From the NCBI GenBank assembly GCA_900319105.1, contig ONND01000006.1:173363-237362 (forward strand): DNA of 64,000 bases, written 5' to 3'. Below the pieces are notes generated by a model. The model was not told the origin of the DNA and made no database searches. It saw only the letters and a list, made by a program, of their open reading frames with translations. This stretch comes from an uncultured Bacteroidales bacterium (lineage in GTDB: Bacteria; Bacteroidota; Bacteroidia; Bacteroidales; Paludibacteraceae). The translations under genes were made by a program, and so were the position numbers. Shown one piece after another: positions 25,159-33,430 of this stretch. How positions within the stretch are numbered: position 1 is the stretch's first letter; every line of letters starts with the position of its first letter.

Positions 25159-26622
25159 TTAACCAACCGATCCTTCCAGCGATACCTGCAGGAGTTTCTG
25201 CGCTTCCACGGCAAACTCCATCGGCAGTTTGTCCATGACCTCTTTGGCATAGCCGTTGACGATGAGTCCGACGGCGTCTTCGAGGGATATACCCCGCTGC
25301 TGGCAGTAGAAGAGCTGGTCTTCGTTAATCTTGGAGGTCGTAGCTTCATGCTCCACAGTAGCCGTAGGATTGCTGATCTGCATGTCCGGGAACGTGTGCG
25401 CACCGCATTTATCGCCCAGCAAAAGGCTGTCACACTGGCTGTAGTTACGGGCGTTCTCGGCATGAATACCCATCTTGACAAGTCCGCGGTACGCGTTCTG
25501 GCTGTGTCCGGCAGAGATACCTTTGGAGATGATGCGGCTTCGCGTGTTCCTGCCGATATGAATCATCTTCGTGCCGGTATCTGCCTGTTGGTAGTTATTC
25601 GTTACCGCGACGGAGTAGAACTCGGCAGTGGAGTTATCGCCCTTGAGGATACACGACGGGTATTTCCAGGTGATTGCCGAGCCCGTCTCTACTTGTGTCC
25701 AAGAGAGCCGTGCGTTCTCGTGCGTAATACCGCGTTTAGTGACAAAATTATAGATACCTCCCTTACCATTCTTATCGCCCGGATACCAGTTCTGTACGGT
25801 CGAGTACTTGACTTCTGCGTCCTTGTGAACGACGATCTCTACGATCGCCGCGTGCAGTTGGTTCTCGTCTCTCATAGGTGCCGTACATCCCTCCAAATAA
25901 GAGAGATAGGCTGCCTCGTCAGCGATCAGTAATGTGCGCTCGAACTGACCTGTCTTGCCGGCGTTGATGCGGAAATAGGTACTCAGCTCCATCGGGCATC
26001 GCACGCCTTTCGGCACATAGACAAACGAACCATCGGAGAAGACCGCGGAGTTGAGCGCCGCATAGAAATTATCGGTCGGAGGAACGACCGAACCGAGGTA
26101 TTTCTGAACGAGTTCAGGGTACTCACGAACCGCCTCCGAGATTGAACAGAAGATAATTCCTTTCTCGGCGAGCGTGTCGCGGAAGGTCGTCTTGACACTC
26201 ACCGAGTCCATAACGGCATCGACAGCCATATTACCCGCTAACGCAGCCCGTTCCTCCAAAGGAATACCGAGCTTGTCGAAGGTCTTCATGATCTCCTCGT
26301 CGATCTCATCGACTGTTTGTGCGCCTTCGGCGGTTTGAGAGTTTGATGGTTTGGTTTTCGTTCTCGGGGCGGCGTAATAAGAGATGGCTTGGAAATCAAT
26401 CTCGGGGATGTCGAGGTGAGCCCAGGTCGGAACAGACATCGTCTGCCATTTACGGAAAGCCTTGAGCCGAAACTCCAAGAGCCATTCGGGTTCGTGCTTC
26501 TTCGCCGAAATCAGCCGAACGATATCTTCGTTCAGCCCTGCAGGTACGATATCGGTCTCCACGTCGGTCGTGAAACCGTACTTGTACTCTTGAGAAGTAA
26601 TATCTTGAATAATATCTTCCAT
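25159..26622 (-). CDS. sufB: Fe-S cluster assembly scaffold SufB
   Basis: SufB is the core of the SufBCD complex that builds Fe-S clusters in the cytoplasm. The 487-residue product has the full C-terminal beta-helix domain with the invariant blocks [19 protein letters not shown] (19 residues) and [19 protein letters not shown], including the essential Cys near residue 420. In Bacteroidota sufB is usually followed by sufC, sufD and sufS; here an aquaporin follows and no other suf gene lies in the window. Between RTKTKPSN and VDEIDEE a low-complexity stretch (SQTAEGAQT) looks like a repeat-derived insertion. The tRNA-Cys gene lies directly upstream. Confidence 0.96.
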   Translation of the reverse strand: MEDIIQDITSQEYKYGFTTDVETDIVPAGLNEDIVRLISAKKHEPEWLLEFRLKAFRKWQTMSVPTWAHLDIPEIDFQAISYYAAPRTKTKPSNSQTAEGAQTVDEIDEEIMKTFDKLGIPLEERAALAGNMAVDAVMDSVSVKTTFRDTLAEKGIIFCSISEAVREYPELVQKYLGSVVPPTDNFYAALNSAVFSDGSFVYVPKGVRCPMELSTYFRINAGKTGQFERTLLIADEAAYLSYLEGCTAPMRDENQLHAAIVEIVVHKDAEVKYSTVQNWYPGDKNGKGGIYNFVTKRGITHENARLSWTQVETGSAITWKYPSCILKGDNSTAEFYSVAVTNNYQQADTGTKMIHIGRNTRSRIISKGISAGHSQNAYRGLVKMGIHAENARNYSQCDSLLLGDKCGAHTFPDMQISNPTATVEHEATTSKINEDQLFYCQQRGISLEDAVGLIVNGYAKEVMDKLPMEFAVEAQKLLQVSLEGSVG

Positions 26623-26658
26623 CTAGAGATCGAGTATTCCAGTCATCTAGTTTTCTAC

Positions 26659-26694
26659 TAAAAAAATAAGAGCCACCCTTGGTCGGGCGGCTCT
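26659..26694 (-). terminator. Terminator after tRNA-Cys
   Basis: Minus-strand hairpin AGAGCCGCCC/GGGTGGCTCT with loop GACCAA, followed by a T-rich run. It separates the tRNA from sufB, 38 nt downstream. Confidence 0.9.
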
Positions 26695-26697
26695 ATG

Positions 26698-26769
26698 AGG
26701 CCGGTAGCGGAGTCAAACCGCTCTATACGGTTTTGCAGACCGCTGACTAAGTCGCTCATCCAACCGGCC
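26698..26769 (-). tRNA. tRNA-Cys (anticodon GCA)
   Basis: The cloverleaf is complete: acceptor GGCCGGT/ACCGGCC, D-arm, anticodon loop CTGCAAA with GCA, and a T-arm with GGTTTGACTCC. The base after the acceptor is U, the usual discriminator of tRNA-Cys. No CCA is encoded. It has its own promoter and terminator. Confidence 0.95.
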
Positions 26770-26808
26770 GGAGCGCGTTAGCGCGACTTCTCTTTCGAAA
26801 AGCGGGTG

Positions 26809-26840
26809 CAAAGGTACGACATTTTTTTGAATTGACCAAA
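26809..26840 (-). promoter_or_regulatory. Promoter of tRNA-Cys
   Basis: Minus-strand TTTG (26837-26840), a 20-nt spacer and TACCTTTG (26809-26816). Transcription would begin about 35 nt before the tRNA, with a short GC palindrome (GCGCTAACGCGC) in between. Confidence 0.85.
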
Positions 26841-26868
26841 TTTTTCTGCACTTTTTTGCTAAAAATAC

Positions 26869-27720
26869 TCAAAAAAGGCACAAATCGGCATCAGTTATGG
26901 TTCCTTTGGAGCGTTTTTTGCCCCGAGAGGAGGGTAAGAAGGGTGAGGTGTAGCGTCCTAAATGCGGGTTGATGATGTCGCGCGTTTGATCGTCCGTCCA
27001 TTTGCATTTATCGACGATCCACTCTAAATAACTGCGGTCGATACGCAGCATTGATTCGATAGATTCGCCTTTATGTGCTCCCTGGGTGAGGTAGTAATAA
27101 TTGCCTTTTTTCGTCAACCAGCGGTCGAAACAGATAAAACTGAACTCATCCCGCTCTACCCATTCCCATCCGTGTGCCGCTACTTGCGCCTTGAAGACCT
27201 CAATCGTCGCCATGACGTCGTCCAGCGAGTTATGGGCTCCTTCGAAGGGATGACCATAATAGCGGGTGTATGCCGAAGTGAGGTTGTTCTGTAGTTTCTC
27301 TCCGGTAACAGGGTCTGTTTGACCTGCTGTATGAATACGTTCCAGAAGGAGGGCGTCGTACCATGTACGGCCTTCAAACCGGAAGGAGAGACCGAGACGC
27401 GCGAGGTTGTAATGTAAGATGGGCGCATCGTAGCCGTTGCCGTTGTAGGAAAGGAAATCGCATCCATCGGTGAACGCAATGAAATCATCATAGATGCTAC
27501 GCAGCGAGACGCCATGCTCCAACAGAAAATCCTTGGATATATGATGTACTGCTTCGGCTTCGGCAGGAATAGTAAACTCCCCTTCGGGCAGGATGTACCA
27601 GTCGCGCTGGTCGAGCGTCTCCCAGGTGTTGGTGTCGAACTTAACCAACGAGAGTTGGATAATATGCTCTTTCTGCACGTCGAGACCCGTAGTCTCGGTA
27701 TCAAAACAGATTAATTTCAT
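26869..27720 (-). CDS. DEDDh 3'-5' exonuclease with C-terminal extra domain
   Basis: The N-terminal 175 residues are a DnaQ-type exonuclease: ExoI motif FDTETTGL, ExoII LSYNGNGYDAPIL and ExoIII-type HNSLDDVMAT. This family includes polymerase proofreading subunits, exonuclease X and RNase T. The C-terminal part (about 195-250) contains YYYLTQGAHKGESIES and SYLEWIVDK, the pattern of the small domain found behind ExoX-like nucleases. The tail (SSRGKKRSKG) is basic and may bind nucleic acid. It overlaps the methyltransferase gene by 4 nt, so it belongs to the operon 29486-to-26869. The exact substrate is not predictable. Confidence 0.9.
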   Translation of the reverse strand: MKLICFDTETTGLDVQKEHIIQLSLVKFDTNTWETLDQRDWYILPEGEFTIPAEAEAVHHISKDFLLEHGVSLRSIYDDFIAFTDGCDFLSYNGNGYDAPILHYNLARLGLSFRFEGRTWYDALLLERIHTAGQTDPVTGEKLQNNLTSAYTRYYGHPFEGAHNSLDDVMATIEVFKAQVAAHGWEWVERDEFSFICFDRWLTKKGNYYYLTQGAHKGESIESMLRIDRSYLEWIVDKCKWTDDQTRDIINPHLGRYTSPFLPSSRGKKRSKGTITDADLCLF

Positions 27721-28964
27721 TCTACATAAAGGACTAATCCCTTCAGGTATTCGCCTTCCGGGTGGTAAATATTAATAGGATGATCTTGGGGCTGATGCAG
27801 TTGATGGAGGATCCGCACTTTGCGTCCCACTTGTGCAGCTGCGCTGAACACGGCCAGCCGGAAAGCCTCTTTATCTACCGCCTGTGAGCAGGAGAAAGTG
27901 AACAGGATGCCGCCCGGTCGAATCATCTCAATCGCCTTGGCGTTGATACGCTGATAGCCGCGCAGAGCGTTCTTTACCGCATCGCGGTGCTTGGCAAAAG
28001 CGGGGGGATCAAGGATGATGAGATCGTACGTGCGCCCCTGCGCCTTCTGAGCGCTCAGGTACTCAAACGCGTCTGCTGCTACCGCGGTATGGTTGGTGGC
28101 TTCCGGAAAATTCTTCGCCACATTAACATTCACAAGGTCGATCGCTTTCTGGCTGACATCGACGGAGTCCACTGTTTTGGCGCCGCCGCGCAGGGCATAA
28201 AGCGAGAACCCGCCGGTATAGCAGAACATGTTCAGTACGTCTTTGCCCTTCGCGTAACGCTCTACCAGTGCGCGGTTTTCTCGCTGGTCAATGAAGAAGC
28301 CCGTTTTCTGTCCCCGCAACCAATCGATGCGGAACTGCAGTCCGTTCTCGATAGACCAGAACTCAGAATCATTTACCATTTGGTCATTTATAAGCCATCC
28401 CGTTTTCTCTCCTTCGACGGGCGCTTTGAAAGGCAAGGTGTCATCGGATTTGTAATAGATGTTTTTGACCTGCGGCACTTCGTCCAAAATAGCCTGCGCG
28501 ATCTCCTTCCGGTTCACGTGCATTCCGACCGAGTGCGCTTGAATAACTGCGGTCTCTGCATAGACATCAACAATCAATCCAGGCAGAAAATCTCCTTCGC
28601 CATGAACAAGCCGGAAGGTGTTGTTGAGGGATTGGTGATTTGTAATTTGTGATTGGTCATTTCTTACCAATCCCAATGATACGCGCATTTTGTATGCAGC
28701 GCGAATGCGTGAGAGCCAGAAATCAGCCGGTAAGGTCTCTTCGCCGAAGGCTAAAATACGCACAGCGATGGATCCTACTTGCCAGTGCCCGACGCCGAGC
28801 GTTTCGTTCGCAGCCGAGCGCACACAGACCAGTTCGCCTTCCTCGGGAGCTGCGGCTTTATGCGAAGCGTCCAAGACAACACGGGAGATAGCCCCGGAGA
28901 AAACCCAGGGATGGAATCGCTTGAGCGACTCTTCTTTATGCGGTTTGAGATAGATAGTGGTCAT
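27717..28964 (-). CDS. rlmI: Class I rRNA (cytosine) methyltransferase, RlmI family
   Basis: The protein (415 residues from MTTIYLKP, 28964) has an N-terminal PUA domain (RFHPWVFSGAI), a central domain and a Rossmann SAM-methyltransferase fold. Motifs include VLNMFCYTGGFSLYA, VDVSQKAIDLV, ILDPPAFAK and FTFSCSQAV. RlmI methylates a cytosine of 23S rRNA. Between SLGLVRNDQ and NTFRLVHGEGD an insertion reading SQITNHQSL is encoded by a tandem repeat (28628-28662) like the one in murF. The earlier in-frame ATG at 28976 lies in a TACCATTT repeat and is less likely. It is the second gene of a three-gene operon with the nucleosidase-like and exonuclease genes. Confidence 0.92.
   Translation of the reverse strand: MTTIYLKPHKEESLKRFHPWVFSGAISRVVLDASHKAAAPEEGELVCVRSAANETLGVGHWQVGSIAVRILAFGEETLPADFWLSRIRAAYKMRVSLGLVRNDQSQITNHQSLNNTFRLVHGEGDFLPGLIVDVYAETAVIQAHSVGMHVNRKEIAQAILDEVPQVKNIYYKSDDTLPFKAPVEGEKTGWLINDQMVNDSEFWSIENGLQFRIDWLRGQKTGFFIDQRENRALVERYAKGKDVLNMFCYTGGFSLYALRGGAKTVDSVDVSQKAIDLVNVNVAKNFPEATNHTAVAADAFEYLSAQKAQGRTYDLIILDPPAFAKHRDAVKNALRGYQRINAKAIEMIRPGGILFTFSCSQAVDKEAFRLAVFSAAAQVGRKVRILHQLHQPQDHPINIYHPEGEYLKGLVLYVE
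28628..28662. repeat. In-frame short tandem repeat inside rlmI
   Basis: Units of the form GATTTGTAATTTGTGATTGG are inserted in frame, giving the residues DQSQITNHQS. The first five match those produced by the murF insertion (DQSQI). Confidence 0.7.
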
Positions 28965-28991
28965 ACCATTTACCATTTGGTCATTTACTAT

Positions 28992-29486
28992 TTACTCGAC
29001 TCCGTGAGTTAGTTCGTGGTAGGCGTGCAGCGAGAGGTTGTCGCTCACGTATTTGAGGCTATGCAGATGCTTGAAACCCAAGGCAGCAATAAAAGCCAAC
29101 TCCATATCAAAAACGCAATCTTTATAATCAGAAGCCAGCACAAAATCCGTATTGGTATAGCAGATGCTCTGCCTGAGCCCTGATGACGAACAACCAAGGG
29201 CGGCTAATTTCAACTCCGGCTCCGCGTACGTCACATTCGGGTGGTTGAGACGCACTTCCGTTACCTCTGCCCATGTGCCCAAATCAAAATTTGCACTACC
29301 GGCATAGCCGATGTTGTATAGTTCAGCGGATCGGTCCAGATTCTGTAGCGTACGGATGATATTGATTGCTCCTACGCCGGTGAAAATAATTTCTTCCTTG
29401 CTTAAGTCAATCCCTGTACTCTCGCGAAGTTGGTCTATCAGCGTGCGCTCGCCTTCTTCCGCCATAATGACGTATTTCTTTTTCAT
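28992..29486 (-). CDS. Short nucleosidase-like protein (PNP/UDP phosphorylase fold)
   Basis: The 164-residue protein (from MKKKYVIMAEEG, 29486) carries the elements of MTA/SAH nucleosidase-type enzymes: FTGVGAINIIRTL, the central NIGYAGSANFDLG, the Glu-containing CVFDMELAFIAALG (like VDMEAAA in the family) and the late KYVSDN. It is shorter than classical members (about 230), and the N-terminal strand and middle loop are reduced. It may still be active, like other short nucleosidases in Bacteroidota. The substrate is uncertain. It is the first gene of the operon with rlmI and the exonuclease, with a strong promoter at 29505. Confidence 0.82.
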   Translation of the reverse strand: MKKKYVIMAEEGERTLIDQLRESTGIDLSKEEIIFTGVGAINIIRTLQNLDRSAELYNIGYAGSANFDLGTWAEVTEVRLNHPNVTYAEPELKLAALGCSSSGLRQSICYTNTDFVLASDYKDCVFDMELAFIAALGFKHLHSLKYVSDNLSLHAYHELTHGVE

Positions 29487-29504
29487 AAACACTTAAATTT
29501 GCTG

Positions 29505-29536
29505 CAAAGGTACAACTTTTTTTTGAAATATGCAAG
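29505..29536 (-). promoter_or_regulatory. Promoter of the nucleosidase-rlmI-exonuclease operon
   Basis: Minus-strand CTTG (29533-29536), a 20-nt spacer and TACCTTTG (29505-29512), about 18 nt before ATG 29486. Confidence 0.75.
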
Positions 29537-29709
29537 AAATCACACTTTTTTGATAGAAAAAGGATTTCTATTCCACCGTAATAAGCCGGAAAAACACAAA
29601 TTGGGCTGATTTATAAATACTTGAAAATGAGCACTTTCCGAACATGATGTAAGGGGCATCTCGGAGTAATCTCGGAGGCATCCCGAGGGCAACGAGGGTG
29701 TAATGGCTC

Positions 29710-29746
29710 GAAAAAGCCGCCACGTTTTGCAACGCAGCGGCCGGCT
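29710..29746 (-). terminator. Terminator after the RHS-like lipoprotein gene
   Basis: The minus-strand GC hairpin with AGCCG/CGGCT arms and an inner pairing is followed by TTTTTC. The rest of the gap to 29505 (about 170 nt) contains CTCGGAGTAATCTCGGAGGCATC-like short repeats in two to three copies and no gene. Confidence 0.65.
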
Positions 29747-29791
29747 TATGAAGAATGCACTACATGGGCAATGTAGCGGAAAGGTGGATAG

Positions 29792-30637
29792 TTAATAGAA
29801 ATAAACGTATTTCTCAGTGTATTTTCTATTTTCTTCTTTACTATCACCCTTTCCCCACCATTTAATGAGCATTTTCCCCTTTGCGTCATATTCATATTTA
29901 TTATACTCATATAATTGCACGGCATTGTTTTGATCGGATAAGGTAAACAAAGTAAGATTTCCATATCGATCGTATTCGTATATTGAAGTGCACCGCAGAT
30001 GTTTTTCTGCTGTACTGTCTCCGCTTACGTAATAAGAAATGGCTTTTTCCACCTTTCCGTTAGAATTGCACGTATATTCTATTTCTTCGCTTAGTCCCCA
30101 GGGATCTGTTTTGCTTGCGGTCCAGCCATACATATAACCCAAGCAGGAAGCATGCGTATCATCTATCCATGAAAAGCATATCTTTTTTGAAGGATTTTCC
30201 AGCGGACCTGAATATCCCAGATATATTGTCTCCACAGACAATTTATTCTTTGCATCGTATTCATACACATTGCGTTGCCCGTTTTCCCAAGATTCAGACC
30301 TTGGGTTATAAGAAGATCTTTGCTCTACAATCATATTCCCTTTTGCATCGTACTCCATTTCGATTTTTATTTTGGAAGCAGAATAGGGAGATTGAGGGGC
30401 AATAACACTATCGAATTCTAAAGTCATGTTTCCATTAGCGTCGTACGTAAAATACGTTAGTTGTACTAATGATTCAACACTATCCGCCTCTATCGAATAT
30501 ATATACGCGCTGTCCGGGCGGCTGATGAGAAGAGGCGAGGAGCCGTCGGGAGCAGAAGGGTCAGAACGATGCTCACACGAGGATAGAATAAAGATTCCGG
30601 TTAAAACCAGTGTCGGAAAATAATATTTGAAGTTCAT
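29792..30637 (-). CDS. RHS/YD-repeat-like lipoprotein
   Basis: The 281-residue protein has a lipoprotein signal (FILSSC, Cys at about residue 21), so it should be anchored in the outer membrane. The mature part has four to five YD-type repeats: TYDANGNMTLEFD, YDAKGNMIVEQ, YDAKNKLSVET, YDRYGNLTLFT and YDAKGKMLIKW, spaced about 40 residues apart. These are shorter and fewer than in RHS toxins, and there is no toxin domain, so a role in carbohydrate binding or surface structure is more likely. The start codon is in the stem of inverted repeat D. Codon use looks AT-richer than in neighbours, a possible sign of transfer. Confidence 0.85.
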   Translation of the reverse strand: MNFKYYFPTLVLTGIFILSSCEHRSDPSAPDGSSPLLISRPDSAYIYSIEADSVESLVQLTYFTYDANGNMTLEFDSVIAPQSPYSASKIKIEMEYDAKGNMIVEQRSSYNPRSESWENGQRNVYEYDAKNKLSVETIYLGYSGPLENPSKKICFSWIDDTHASCLGYMYGWTASKTDPWGLSEEIEYTCNSNGKVEKAISYYVSGDSTAEKHLRCTSIYEYDRYGNLTLFTLSDQNNAVQLYEYNKYEYDAKGKMLIKWWGKGDSKEENRKYTEKYVYFY

Positions 30638-30726
30638 AGTAATAAAACATATTTAGCCCTGCTCTAAAGCCTTTGCAGGTCTTGGCGTGAGAAAAACCAT
30701 TCTAAATATGTTTCATAGGCACTATG
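30635..30726 (-). promoter_or_regulatory. Structured leader D covering the lipoprotein start codon
   Basis: On the minus strand CATAGT (30721-30726) pairs with ACTATG (30635-30640), which includes the AUG. AAACATATTTAG (30702-30713) pairs with CTAAATATGTTT (30645-30656). Inside, CCTGC (30675-30679) pairs with GCAGG (30658-30662). The transcript starts near 30738, so the whole leader folds, and the start codon would be hidden. Confidence 0.6.
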
Positions 30727-30743
30727 TTTTACGAATCCCGGTG

Positions 30744-30775
30744 CAAAGGTACAACAAATTTTTGATATACGCAAA
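30744..30775 (-). promoter_or_regulatory. Promoter of the RHS-like lipoprotein gene
   Basis: Minus-strand TTTG (30772-30775), a 20-nt spacer and TACCTTTG (30744-30751), about 100 nt before the start codon. Confidence 0.8.
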
Positions 30776-30840
30776 TAAAATTGGAGATTTTTCGACAAAA
30801 GTAGAAAGACTAACGACCAACGACTAACGACTAATGACAC

Positions 30841-30876
30841 AAAAAAATCTCACGTACGGAAGGGTACATGAGATTT
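30841..30876 (-). terminator. Terminator after the initiator tRNA
   Basis: Minus-strand hairpin AAATCTCATGTAC/GTACGTGAGATTT with one wobble pair, followed by a T-run, 7 nt past the tRNA. Confidence 0.85.
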
Positions 30877-30882
30877 CTTTTG

Positions 30883-30954
<72 letters not shown>

Positions 30955-30984
30955 ATACAAACGCCTTTCTTTCAAAAGGGACTG

Positions 30985-31016
30985 CAAAATTACTGCTTTT
31001 TTTTTATATATGCAAA
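30985..31016 (-). promoter_or_regulatory. Promoter of the initiator tRNA
   Basis: Minus-strand TTTG (31013-31016), a 20-nt spacer and TAATTTTG (30985-30992). It is divergent from the promoter at 31032. Confidence 0.8.
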
Positions 31017-31031
31017 TATTTTGGCATTTTT

Positions 31032-31063
31032 TTTGCGTATGTCGAGATTTTTTTGTAATTTTG
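31032..31063 (+). promoter_or_regulatory. Promoter of the secreted nuclease gene
   Basis: TTTG (31032-31035), a 20-nt spacer and TAATTTTG (31056-31063), 21 nt before ATG 31085. Confidence 0.8.
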
Positions 31064-31084
31064 CAGCGTAAAACAACATTTAGT

Positions 31085-32359
31085 ATGCGAAAATCGGTAT
31101 TTTTCTTCTTATTGTGCTTTGCGTTCAGCCTGCATGCAGTGGAGCGTGTTTCGTTAGCAACATTGCAGTCAGACTGGGACCGTTATACCAATCGGATGGT
31201 CGAAGTGACGACGCCTTTGGTGGTGTGCGGTAGTTTTTACGACTCGTTGGTGTTGGCGCCCGAACGTATCTATTGTCCCGAAGAGCGGGCGGTCGGTTTG
31301 GCGGACGGGGATAGCACGGTTTATTGGCAGATCGTGGAGGCAAACCGTAAGGCGAGTATCGTCGTTCATTGCCGGAATAATTATTATAAGGTACGCACGG
31401 GCGATCGCGTGCGCTCGTTCAAGGCGCGCGTGACGAAAGAGCGGCATTTCGTAACCGGGCAAGGCGTGAAGACCTCTCATTCCAAGGCGGACAGATTAGC
31501 CAAACCGAAGAAAGGGACCTTACGAATCGTCGGCGCGAACATAGAGAATTATTTTGCGGACTTAGGAGGCTATGCCACCAAACGTACGACGCCTAAGCAG
31601 CAGGCCCTCAAGACGCAAAAAGTAGTAAAAGCCATGCGCGCAATGCGTCCGGACATCGTAGCGCTATGCGAGATACAGGTGGGCAATAAGGCTCCGCAAA
31701 TGCTCATTGAGGCCTTGAATAAAAAAGGTGCGCAGTATGCGTATGTCGCTATGCCACAAGCGGATAAGGACCGGATAGGCGGGTGTTTCCTCTATCGTAC
31801 GGATCACGTACGGCCGTATGAGCAACCGATGTCGGCTTATCGCGACACCACGGCTCATTATTACGGACGTATGTTCGCGATGGCTTTTGAGGAGATAGCC
31901 AGCGGCGAGCGATTGATAGTCAGCGTGAACCATCTCAAGTCCAAAAGACCCGGACGAACTCAGTACGACACCAATCTCAAGCGGATGGATAACACCGATT
32001 CGCTTCTGGTGATGCTTCCGAAAGCCGTAGAGACCTTCGGTGATGCCGATGTGCTGCTCTTGGGCGATTATAACTGCTATACGCAGGAGCAACCGATCCA
32101 GACGATCGTCCGCGCAGGTTATGAGGACCAGCTGATGCGTTTCTGTCCCGATAACTATTCGTATGTCTATAAGGGCGAAATGGGATACCTGGACCGCTGC
32201 TTTGCCAGCCCGTCCATGGCGACGCAGATCGTGCAAGTCCGGCCCTGGCATGTCAATGCCGATTGGTACTACCAGCACGGCGCCTTCAAGATGAAGGATA
32301 AGTCCTTACACCGCTACGCAGACCATGATCCGATTGTCGTAGATTTGCATCTACGATAA
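31085..32359 (+). CDS. Secreted endonuclease/exonuclease/phosphatase family protein
   Basis: The 424-residue protein starts at MRKSVFFFLLCF, after the promoter, and has a signal peptide ending LHA. Residues 20-150 form an OB-like domain (LATLQSDWDRYTNRMVEVTTP, GDRVRSFKARV). The EEP domain follows from about 165: IVGANIENYF, DIVALCEIQ (metal-binding Glu), VNHLKSK, LLGDYNCY (Asp/Asn pair) and YADHDPIVVDL with the catalytic His. This order matches ExeM-like extracellular DNases, which degrade extracellular DNA for nutrients or biofilm turnover. It is monocistronic and divergent from the initiator tRNA. The exact substrate (DNA or RNA) is inferred. Confidence 0.9.
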   Translation: MRKSVFFFLLCFAFSLHAVERVSLATLQSDWDRYTNRMVEVTTPLVVCGSFYDSLVLAPERIYCPEERAVGLADGDSTVYWQIVEANRKASIVVHCRNNYYKVRTGDRVRSFKARVTKERHFVTGQGVKTSHSKADRLAKPKKGTLRIVGANIENYFADLGGYATKRTTPKQQALKTQKVVKAMRAMRPDIVALCEIQVGNKAPQMLIEALNKKGAQYAYVAMPQADKDRIGGCFLYRTDHVRPYEQPMSAYRDTTAHYYGRMFAMAFEEIASGERLIVSVNHLKSKRPGRTQYDTNLKRMDNTDSLLVMLPKAVETFGDADVLLLGDYNCYTQEQPIQTIVRAGYEDQLMRFCPDNYSYVYKGEMGYLDRCFASPSMATQIVQVRPWHVNADWYYQHGAFKMKDKSLHRYADHDPIVVDLHLR

Positions 32360-32494
32360 TTCACAATGTACAATGTACAATTTACAAAGGGCTCTTGGGG
32401 TTTGGTACAACGTTTTAAGACACGTACTTTCTATCAAGTCCGTACTAAAGCCACCAGAACGCTTTGTTAATTGATAATTGATAATTATAAATTG

Positions 32495-32527
32495 AAAAAA
32501 CGGGCAACGTTGAATTGCTCGTTTTTT
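32495..32527. terminator. Bidirectional terminator between the nuclease gene and tRNA-Arg
   Basis: The stem ACGGGCAA/TTGCTCGT with one mismatch is flanked by A- and T-runs. It can end tRNA-Arg on the minus strand and the nuclease mRNA on the plus strand. Upstream, tandem TGATAATTGATAATTA and ACAATGTACAATGTAC repeats fill the gap. Confidence 0.75.
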
Positions 32528-32528
32528 G

Positions 32529-32602
32529 TGATCCCGCTGGGGCTCAAACCCAGAACCTTCAGAACCGGAATCTGACACTCTATTCAATTGAGCTACGGGA
32601 CC
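32529..32602 (-). tRNA. tRNA-Arg (anticodon CCG)
   Basis: Acceptor GGTCCCG/CGGGATC (one G-U pair), D-arm GCTC...GAGT, anticodon stem TCAGA/TCTGA with loop TTCCGGT, and T-arm CTGGG/CCCAG. The anticodon CCG reads CGG. No CCA is encoded. No separate promoter is obvious, so it may be co-transcribed with the metallopeptidase gene upstream. Confidence 0.94.
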
Positions 32603-32737
32603 GCGCTTGCATTAACACTGCGCGTGACTCGCGGTACTACCGCTCGATGACGCCTTCGTGTTATGCTACGCTTTTAGTTCGGCAAAAAACTTTTACCTCA
32701 CTATAAATTTATCAATTTCTTCTTCCGCCTAAGAGGG

Positions 32738-33424
32738 TTACCTGCGGTTTCCTCCTAAAAAGATCAGTATATAATATACTAATGTAGCGAGCGAGCTGAG
32801 CGCTGCAACCACATATGTATAAGCGGCACTTCGGAGCGCATCGGACGCCATGTCGGTCGTCTCCCGATTGGTGACTCCTGCTTCCTGCAACCAGTTCACA
32901 GCCCGTCTGCTGGCGTCTATCTCAACCGGTAAGGTGATGAACGAGAAGAGCGTGGTGGTGGCAAAAAGAGCGATGCCGATCAGCAATAACTGCGGGAAAG
33001 TCTCGACGGTAAGCATACCGATGAGTAAGATCCACGTCATCCATCGGCTGGCCGCGGAGACAACCGGAACCAGTGCGGAACGCATCTTCAGCGGTGCGTA
33101 TTCTTTCTCGTGTTGAACGGCATGTCCGCACTCATGTGCAGCAACGGCGGCTGCGGCTATGTTAGCCCCCTTATAGACCTCTTCCGAGAGGTTGACGGTC
33201 TTGGTGGCAGGATTATAATGGTCGGTCAACTGACCTTTAATGCACGTGATCTGCACATCGGTGATACCATGATCGCGTAACATCTTCTCGGCGATATCAC
33301 GACCGGTGAACGGCAGAGCCTCTTTGCTGTATTTCTTGAATTTGGACTCCAACGAAGCCGACACAATCCAACTGGCAAGGGCGATGCCGATGAATAAGAT
33401 CCAATATAGTGACAATGAACTCAT
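32738..33424 (-). CDS. Zinc metallopeptidase, YugP family
   Basis: The 228-residue integral membrane protein has an N-terminal helix (about 5-22), a soluble part with the zinc-binding HECGH motif (AAHECGHAVQHE, about residue 97), and three further hydrophobic helices toward the C-terminus. A short ASLESKFKKYSKE segment after helix 1 and FSFITLPVEIDASRRA are typical of the YugP (PF04298) family of predicted neutral zinc peptidases. Substrates are unknown; membrane protein quality control is a guess. It follows the Fur-type gene by 6 nt in the operon starting at 35022. Confidence 0.92.
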   Translation of the reverse strand: MSSLSLYWILFIGIALASWIVSASLESKFKKYSKEALPFTGRDIAEKMLRDHGITDVQITCIKGQLTDHYNPATKTVNLSEEVYKGANIAAAAVAAHECGHAVQHEKEYAPLKMRSALVPVVSAASRWMTWILLIGMLTVETFPQLLLIGIALFATTTLFSFITLPVEIDASRRAVNWLQEAGVTNRETTDMASDALRSAAYTYVVAALSSLATLVYYILIFLGGNRR

Positions 33425-33430
33425 AAGTAC

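Noticed and set aside
26700-26770. Plus-strand coding potential across the tRNA-Cys gene
   Set aside because: The sequence folds into a complete tRNA with the right discriminator base.
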